This document shows, in pieces, positions 6,730-11,953 of a stretch of DNA of 11,953 nt. Position 1 is the first letter of the stretch. Each line of letters begins with the position of its first letter. This DNA comes from Stephanodiscus triporus (taxonomy: Eukaryota; Bacillariophyta; Thalassiosirophyceae; Thalassiosirales; Thalassiosiraceae), in the NCBI GenBank assembly GCA_036939755.1, contig JALLAZ010001419.1, positions 1-11,953 on the forward strand. Reading direction: 5' to 3'. The notes under the pieces were generated by a model. That model was not told where the DNA came from. It did no database searches and saw only the letters and a list, made by a program, of their open reading frames with translations. A program made the position numbers and the translations under genes.

Positions 6730-7971
6730 TTATGCCAAGGCTTGACGGATGAAGTCGATTTCTGCTCGCATGGTCTCGTTGATAACATAGACCTGCTTGA
6801 AGTGATTCACCATTTTGGAGGCAGTTTTCAAAGCAAAATTTAACTCTCTGGCAAATTCAGACTGATTGCCCGCAAATTGCTTGCGCTCGATGTTTCCCAC
6901 GATCTCACGAAATTTGGGAGAGCAGGCCAAAAGCAGTTCCTTGTTTTGCTTTAAAGCAAATGCTAGCGATGTGTAGATGTGTGACATGATTTTGTAAATC
7001 CAAGGGGCGCCTTCACCGAGACGAGCCAGCTTTCCAACAAGCTTTTGAATATCAGCCACCTTAAAGATTCTCCGTGAAGCAGGCCAACTTTCGTTGAGGA
7101 GCTGTCTGACTTGGTCTCTGTACTCAGCGGTAATTCCTATAGTAAGCTTGTTTGTATCAACAATAAGTCCCAAGACGGTCTGGACTGTACCGACGACCAG
7201 TTCATTCCATTTTTCGAGAGAAAGTGGGCACTGGCGGACTTCGATGTGCGAACGGCCACAGACAGTAAAAATTGCTTCAATTGCAGCCGCAAGCAAATGC
7301 AACATATTGAACCTAGTATTTGCAGAAGCCAAGATATCATCGACATAAATGAAAGCTTCAAGAAAACCGTTAAGATCCTGAATGCCTGGGTTCAAGGGGC
7401 ATGCAACAGCCCGAACAACCTCTTCGATGTGAATGTCTTCATCTTCCCATTTGAGCATGTTAAGGAGATCTTTGTGTTTTGAAACGAGATCTAGCCTCAT
7501 CGAGTACTCAATGATGAGAGCTTCAATCGCTCTACGGAATGGTTCCCAACTGCTGGCGGAGGCATTTGATCCAAAAACCATACTCGTCGCAAGGAAATAC
7601 ATTTTTTCTGCCATGAATCCGAAAGCACCTGTAAGATCGGCATGAATTCTTGGGAAACGAAAGCAAGCCGTGATGTCCGCTAGGGCAAGGAAAATTTTGC
7701 TGTGAGGATCACTGATTCTCCAATTATAGATTCGTTGGAGTAACTTCAACTTGGCAGTACCAAAAGTTATGCTTGCTTTGAATTCTGTAGTGGTCATGTC
7801 GTTCAAGACGATCTCATGGGGATGGCTCTTTGTTGAAGCATCAAAAATCACACGAGGATTCTTGCCAGGTTTAATTTGCATGCCTTGGGCTGTATGATGG
7901 CACCACGGTGAAAAATAAAGGACCCAAAGCTTGACAGGAAGCAGATGACTATGCCTGTCTTCTTTGTTCAT
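6730..7971 (-). pseudogene. Element B reverse transcriptase
   Basis: A 413-codon open stretch would copy element RNA into DNA. Visible motifs are the finger motif KPGKNPRVIFDAST (residues 34-47), motif A with catalytic D99 (LADITACFRF), motif B FGSNASASSWEPFRRA (133-148), motif C YVDD at 209-212 giving the other two catalytic aspartates, and GLIVDTNKL (268-276) in the motif D/E area, followed by a thumb-like helical region. The ATG at 7969-7971 is not a true start: the frame continues upstream through TAG 7993-7995 and TAA 8023-8025 into the conserved N-domain, and element A has Tyr and Glu codons at these two places. It ends at TAA 6730-6732 before RNase H. Confidence 0.93.
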
Positions 7972-8022
7972 TGTCTTGGTAACAGCTTCAGGCTACATTT
8001 TGAAAGTTGCTTGGTTACCTTT

Positions 8023-8823
8023 TTAAACAATGGAAGCTTTCATTTCCGAAGTCTCGCTGAAATTGAGCCTCGATGGACATCCTTGGGTTAGGATCCGCTT
8101 GATATGAGAAGTATCCGCTTCATCGATGAAAGGTGAAACGTCACAGAGGACCTGATTCACATCCCTATTCTCACCAACATACTCTCCCTTGAGGTATCTG
8201 ATTATCATTCCTGGATGCAAGGAATAATGAATGGCACAAGCAGTAGCCATTTTAACGCGAAAGGGATCAATAGCCAATTGCTCTGCATAACCGAGTCTTG
8301 GTTCTCTTAATGTAGTGAAATCCATTGCTCTCAAATGCATAACATCAGTAATCATCTCTCGGTATAAAGAATTGACATCAGATAGATTTAACACATCTTC
8401 ATTTGTTAAGAAGGACTTGGGGGGCTTGATAAGCTCAATTATCACATTGTCGAGACGTAGGTCTGATACTCGATATTGGTGGTTCAAACTTGGCTTCATC
8501 GAGCAGTTGCAGACGAGTTGGGCGATGGTAGGATAGGTGGCGGGTATGATAGTTGGCTCACCTTTTTTTGCGGTGGTGACGATATCCTTGATACCCTGCT
8601 TCACACAGGATGTATTATATTTGGCGATGATGGAATTATTATCAATAGGGTCAGACAATTTCGGGCCAGATAGATTCAAACAAGCTTCCTTCAAAGAATT
8701 AACTTGGCGAGCATCCAATGGTAGTTTCGATGTAAGCTTCTTACTTGGCATTATGCTATCATGTACTGATGAATAAACCGAACGGCCGAAGCTTTCGGGT
8801 TGGCCTGAAAAGGCAATGCGCAA
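8023..8823 (-). pseudogene. Element B ORF2 N-terminal domain of unknown function
   Basis: A 266-codon stretch in the same frame as RT, separated from it only by TAA 8023-8025 and TAG 7993-7995. It is conserved with 1058-405 of element A and beyond: SFGRSVYSSVHDSI, KKGEPT, QLVCNCSMKP, GYAEQ, HPGMIIRYLKGEYVGE, VNQVL, VSPFID and RILTQG. The start codon used by A (ATG 1056-1058) is not kept: B has TTT at the aligned place, and the frame simply opens from a TTG upstream, so initiation is unclear; an ATG lies at SIMPSKK. I recognise no named domain. Conservation suggests a working part of the RT polyprotein. Confidence 0.75.
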
Positions 8824-8870
8824 ATAAATAATAACTCAGATAAGTCATATGGAAGCTGAATATGCAAGTG
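8820..8870 (-). promoter_or_regulatory. Conserved block between gag and ORF2 (element B)
   Basis: Counterpart of 1068-1120 in element A (shared AGTCATAT, GAATATG and an AT-rich TAATAAC-like part on the plus strand). It sits in the 97-bp gap between the gag stop and the ORF2 frame. It is a candidate for an internal start or re-initiation signal; no function is shown. Confidence 0.4.
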
Positions 8871-8920
8871 AAATGGTCTGGGTTTTCTTCGAGTTGTTGA
8901 AAAGATGAAGGGTACGAAGT

Positions 8921-10696
8921 TTACGCACTTTTGGGACCGTTCGAATCGCCTAGGAGGTAAGCATACTTCTCAGGGATCGTGACCTTGTGCTTCGCAAAGG
9001 TGTCAGCATCTAACCAAACTTTTTTGCCCTGAACCGCATGGCAATGCTCGAGGATTTTCGCTTGGTCGTCAGCGGAGATTTTATCCCATTTTCCAATGTG
9101 CGCGAAATCACAAGCCTGATTCGGCTTGGTACATTTCTTGCCGTGGAAGGAAAAAAAGGAACACAACTTCTTCTCAAGATCGTTGGGGAAGAGCTCTGCG
9201 GTTGGAGTTCCTTCCTTGCAGCGGAATAGTCCGGCCTTCGTAAAATCTGCGGCGCCGGCAGCAGGCTTGACCTTTTGCTTTTTCCCATTGCGTTCGCGAG
9301 CAGGGGTGCCGGGAGGCGAAGCTTCCGGTTTGGACTTCAAAGTGATCACGTCATCAACAGGAGCAACCACAGCCAAAAGCTTCGGGTTCGCATCGCGAGG
9401 GGTGAAAGTTGGAATGGAATCGGGAACCGTGCCTTCCATAATATGGTTGTCAATGTTGGCAAAAAACCTTGCGACGAATTTGACAATCTTGGAGAGAAGG
9501 TCAATCTTCAACTGACTTCCATCATCTCCATGTTCGATCAGGCTGTTATTCACTGAGTTGGTCGAAAAGTTTGCAAGTTGGGAGAAAACTTTGTGCAACA
9601 TATTTAAAAAAATATATGGCAACTGTGGGACCTTGCTGCAGACTTCAGCATGCCACTTCATGAAATCAGGGTGTTTGATCACTTCGATGGTCTTGACGCA
9701 GACGGAGTAAAGTAGGGGAGTGGGATTCCCAGCCCGGATGTCGAAGATAGCGGTGATTACGCAACAGACGTTTGCGCAAATTTTAACAATGCATTCCATA
9801 TTCTGAATTTTTCCCAGGCCTTCGATAGTCGTTTTGATTGCCTTGCGATGAGAATCGACAAAGTCGAATTCACGCTCGTTTTTGGAGACTTGCTCGGCTT
9901 CACGATGGGCGTTGACTTTGGCGAGATCGCTCTGGGCAACAAAGCTCAGGATTGTAATAGAGTTGGTCTCGTAATTCAAGGAATCGAGATTACCACGAGC
10001 GATGTTGGCGGAAAGGAGGGCGGAGGCAAAATTCTTTGAAATGTGATGCATCGACTTGCCGGTCGTGAGCGGGCTGAGCCTCTCAGCTAAGTCAGTAGGG
10101 ATCTCGTTGAAGACGGTAGTAAGAATATTTACCATTGAAATGGCTCGCACCGAAGCAGGCTGGAGTAGAATATTTTTCATAGCCTGGGTGTACTTGGCGA
10201 CACGCGAATCAATGAACGATCCTGGGGAAGTGAAATCGACAGTTCCTCCAAGCAAGAGGAGCTGGAGCATATTATTATTGAATTTTGCTTCAGTTTTGCG
10301 AGTTTTATCCTCGCGAGACTCAACAACGATGGTTTGGTTCTTTAGTTGAATAGCCATCATTTGGTCCGCAAACTGCTTCATAAACGCCATCGGGTTGAAG
10401 GCAGCCACCGTGCTTGTTTGCTGAGGTGATGTCGCCGCAGGAGCTTGCTGAGTGGTGGCGGTGGCCATGAAATGTACACCGGCAGGAGGAACGACAGGGG
10501 AAGATGCAGCAGCAATAGGGCTGCGAGGGAGGCGAATAGGACTTGGGTTGCCCTTGAAGAAGGATCGAAGAGATAACTGGCTGTCATTCCATTTGCTACT
10601 CGGTAGACCGAAAACTTGGATAAAAGAGTAGTCGAAAATTTTCCCGTCAAGAGAACAATCTGTCACGTATTTGGCATTAACCTTATCGCGGCCACC
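8921..10696 (-). pseudogene. Element B gag-like protein, main and C-terminal part
   Basis: The frame is the same as 11326-10700 and is open from just after TAA 10697-10699 to TAA 8921-8923. Order: a proline/alanine/threonine-rich linker (about 10400-10560), a long helical-looking region beginning FNPMAFMKQF, conserved blocks TDLAERLS, HREAEQ, KTTIEGLG and ICANVCC, then ASPPGTPARERN followed by a lysine-rich stretch that may serve RNA binding or nuclear entry. Near the end is C-x9-C-x6-C-x3-H (about 9098-9163), a CCCH-like zinc finger. Fused to the N-terminal part it would be about 800 residues. Homology to the gag of A is strong through the middle and end. Gag-like role is inferred from position and zinc finger. 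Confidence 0.85.
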
Positions 10697-11326
10697 TTAA
10701 TTGTAGACTCTGTCAAAGATTTTATCCACACATTTCTCGTTATTTTCGTTCTGGACGAAGTGTTCTTTGATTAGTTTTGCCCATGCAGTATGCTTTGGGG
10801 ACAGCGTACCAACTTTATCTTCGAAGTCAACGTCGTGTACGGAGGCGTCGATTGGAGACATGCCAAAGGAAATAGGTGCTACCATTGGAAAACGCGCAAG
10901 TCCCAATTCTGTGGTAGCGGGTTCCCAAGATGTCCCACGAAAGAATTTCGAAGGGAGAGCTTCCTCAGGGCAAATCTCACTGGGGATGTCGGAATACTTC
11001 TCGATCACCGCGATAAATCCGAAATCGGAGGAATCCATGTAAGCGAGGGAGGGCTCATTGCTCATTTCGGAATTATTTCCAAGGATGGCCAAAGTTCCGT
11101 CGGCGAGGGAATTTGGGACAACAGTTGGCATGAAGAGGTATGTGATGTCCCCAGCTTTGTTAATTCCCATTACGCCCGCGATCTTATTTGAAGAGTCCGA
11201 AATACTCGACTCGAGTTCAGAGGGAGACCAGGTGAGCCAATTCTCGACGGGAACGTCGGGCGGGTCCTGGGACTTGAGAGGGGGCTGGAGGAGATTAGGA
11301 ATAAACATGCATTTAGTGGGGGCCAT
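10697..11326 (-). pseudogene. Element B gag-like protein, N-terminal part
   Basis: Starts at ATG 11324-11326 in a favourable context (CTCCATGG) and runs 209 codons to TAA 10697-10699. The next codons continue the same frame as homologous gag sequence. Element A shares WLTWS/WLKWS, GINKxGDI, TSW, FPMVAP and SVHD, and in A the matching region reads through without a stop, so the TAA here is most simply a nonsense mutation. No signal peptide or membrane segment is apparent. No known domain is recognised. Confidence 0.82.
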
Positions 11327-11343
11327 GGAGGGGGGCGAATCAT

Positions 11344-11366
11344 AATAGAATGGTTTCCGTTCTATT
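11344..11366. repeat. 10-bp hairpin upstream of gag (element B)
   Basis: AATAGAATGG (11344-11353) pairs with CCGTTCTATT (11357-11366) around TTT, with one wobble. It lies 17 bp upstream of the gag ATG. It has the same core as the hairpin at 3979-4001 in element A. Confidence 0.6.
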
Positions 11367-11390
11367 TTACATGAGGCGACTTTGTGGCGA

Positions 11391-11534
11391 TAGCCTCGGG
11401 GTTTCGTGACCCCGACCGATCTTTTACAGATCGGACTTAATCGTCAACGAAACCAAATGGAAGTCTCAGGAGGTGATAACCTCCTGGCCGTATTTGGCAT
11501 GGACTTGGCAGCGAAAGGCTCGGCTCAAAGGCCG
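11391..11534 (-). repeat. Leader array of three hairpin units (element B)
   Basis: Stems on the plus strand: TCGGGG/CCCCGA (11396-11401/11410-11415), CAGGAGGT/ACCTCCTG (11467-11474/11479-11486, 8 bp perfect, loop GATA), and CGGC/GCCG (11521-11524/11531-11534, terminal degenerate unit). The first two are followed by GGACTT at 11433 and 11501, as in element A. The first has an additional perfect stem CCGATC/GATCGG (11416-11421/11429-11434) abutting GGACTT. Stem sequences differ from those of A, but pairing is kept. Confidence 0.7.
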
Positions 11535-11640
11535 TCAAAAAAATGATGCAGGTCGGGAGCAATCCACCAACCATGATGCGACTAATCACACTGCCCGAGC
11601 AACGTGCCGAATATATGGCTTCGGCCGATGGACGGGCTGT
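11535..11640. other. Leader segment with no recognised feature (element B)
   Basis: No gene or strong repeat is seen. It separates the hairpin array from the conserved 5' terminal region. Short similarity to element A (GTCGNGAGCAAT-like) is too weak to call. Confidence 0.3.
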
Positions 11641-11953
11641 TAATTCATGCATTTACCTTTTGGTATGAAAAATTAGCATTGACAACGATGCAAGGCAATG
11701 GGTTGTTGATTGCATTCAGCAACCCAGAAAAACAATGGGCAAATTTGAGCCCTCTCATTCGAGGGGGCAAGTTCGAATTCTAAAGCTCAAATGGTGTTCC
11801 CGCGCGCAGGAAAAGAACCTTGGGCATCAAGGATGTGTGGTTGTCCTGCGAGTGAGAATTTCTAGAAATTTTCTCAGGCAGACAGACCAATTATTTGATT
11901 TTAAGACACTAATCCCACATTTTCTTTTCACACTCAGCTGATAATCAGAGAAC
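11641..11953 (-). promoter_or_regulatory. Conserved 5' terminal region (element B)
   Basis: Homologous to 4081-4405 of element A (see the conserved blocks there). In B the 26-base identical stretch (about 11754-11779) sits inside a larger stem: ATTTGAGC (11743-11750) pairs with GCTCAAAT (11785-11792), with an inner CCCTC/GAGGG stem (11750-11754/11761-11765). It ends with AGCTGATAATCAGAGA at 11936-11951, the right copy of the proposed inverted terminal repeat. The window stops at the base corresponding to the inferred end of A, so the true terminus cannot be confirmed. Confidence 0.6.
11914..11953 (-). repeat. Right inverted terminal repeat of element B (proposed)
   Basis: The reverse complement reads TCTCTGATTATCAGCT and then GAAAATG, matching the plus strand at 4621 onward. 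The same sequence with small changes is the right end of element A. Confidence 0.55.

Larger units (their letters stand above)
4619..11953 (-). mobile_element. Element B: near-complete, decayed DIRS-like retrotransposon
   Basis: The order on the minus strand is leader, gag with a CCCH-type zinc finger, ORF2 (conserved N-domain, RT with YVDD, RNase H with D-E-D-D residues), an overlapping tyrosine recombinase, and a 3' noncoding region. No aspartic protease, DDE integrase or long terminal direct repeat is visible. RT/RNase H plus YR is the hallmark of DIRS/Ngaro-type elements. Short inverted similarity between 4619-4660 and 11914-11953 favours DIRS-type inverted ends over Ngaro-type split direct repeats. 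In-frame stops lie at 10697-10699, 8023-8025, 7993-7995 and 6730-6732, and YR carries two deletions, so the copy is non-autonomous. The right end may extend past the window. Confidence 0.88.

Noticed and set aside
6730..11326. UAA/UAG reassigned to an amino acid (alternative code)
   Set aside because: The codons aligned with the internal stops differ (Glu, Tyr, and Arg in the reverse comparison), TAA and TGA both end frames at natural places, and frameshifts and deletions are also present, so decay explains it.

Overview
The window looks like eukaryotic repeat DNA, and no host gene, tRNA or rRNA gene was recognised. It holds two related but clearly diverged retrotransposons, both on the minus strand and arranged head to tail. 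Each follows the plan gag-like protein, then a conserved N-terminal domain joined to reverse transcriptase (RT) and RNase H, then (in the complete copy) a tyrosine recombinase (YR). RT, RNase H and YR together with short inverted termini point to a DIRS-type element rather than an LTR element with an integrase. The YR signature (R-L-x-W-M-G-D ... Y-L-R-D-T) and the RT style (FGSNxSASSWEPFRRA, YVDD) resemble elements I associate with diatoms and similar marine stramenopiles. That host assignment is inference.

Element A (about 1-4405, cut by the left window edge) reads from its 5' end near 4405 down to the first part of RT. It has a structured leader (3565-4405), a gag broken by several frameshifts (3564-1093), then the ORF2 N-terminal domain (1058-405) and the start of RT (404-1). 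Element B (about 4619-11953) is nearly whole: leader (11327-11953), gag with one in-frame stop (11326-8921), ORF2 N-domain (8823-8023), RT (7971-6730), RNase H (6729-6043), a YR overlapping RNase H in the -1 frame (6211-5107), and a 3' noncoding region (4619-5106). A spacer of about 213 bp (4406-4618) separates the two.

Both copies are decayed: B has four in-frame stops in gag and RT plus two deletions in YR, and A has at least five frameshifts and one stop. Because the damage differs, each copy shows what the other has lost, so ancestral open frames can be inferred without alternative decoding.

The most unusual content is noncoding. Both leaders carry a short array of degenerate units, each with a hairpin whose stem differs from unit to unit but still pairs, flanked by conserved TAGYCTC and GGACTT. 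B also has, 3' of YR, a pair of 64-65 bp inverted-repeat-bounded units that carry four runs of exactly nine C. A block of about 50 bp is conserved between gag and ORF2 in both elements.
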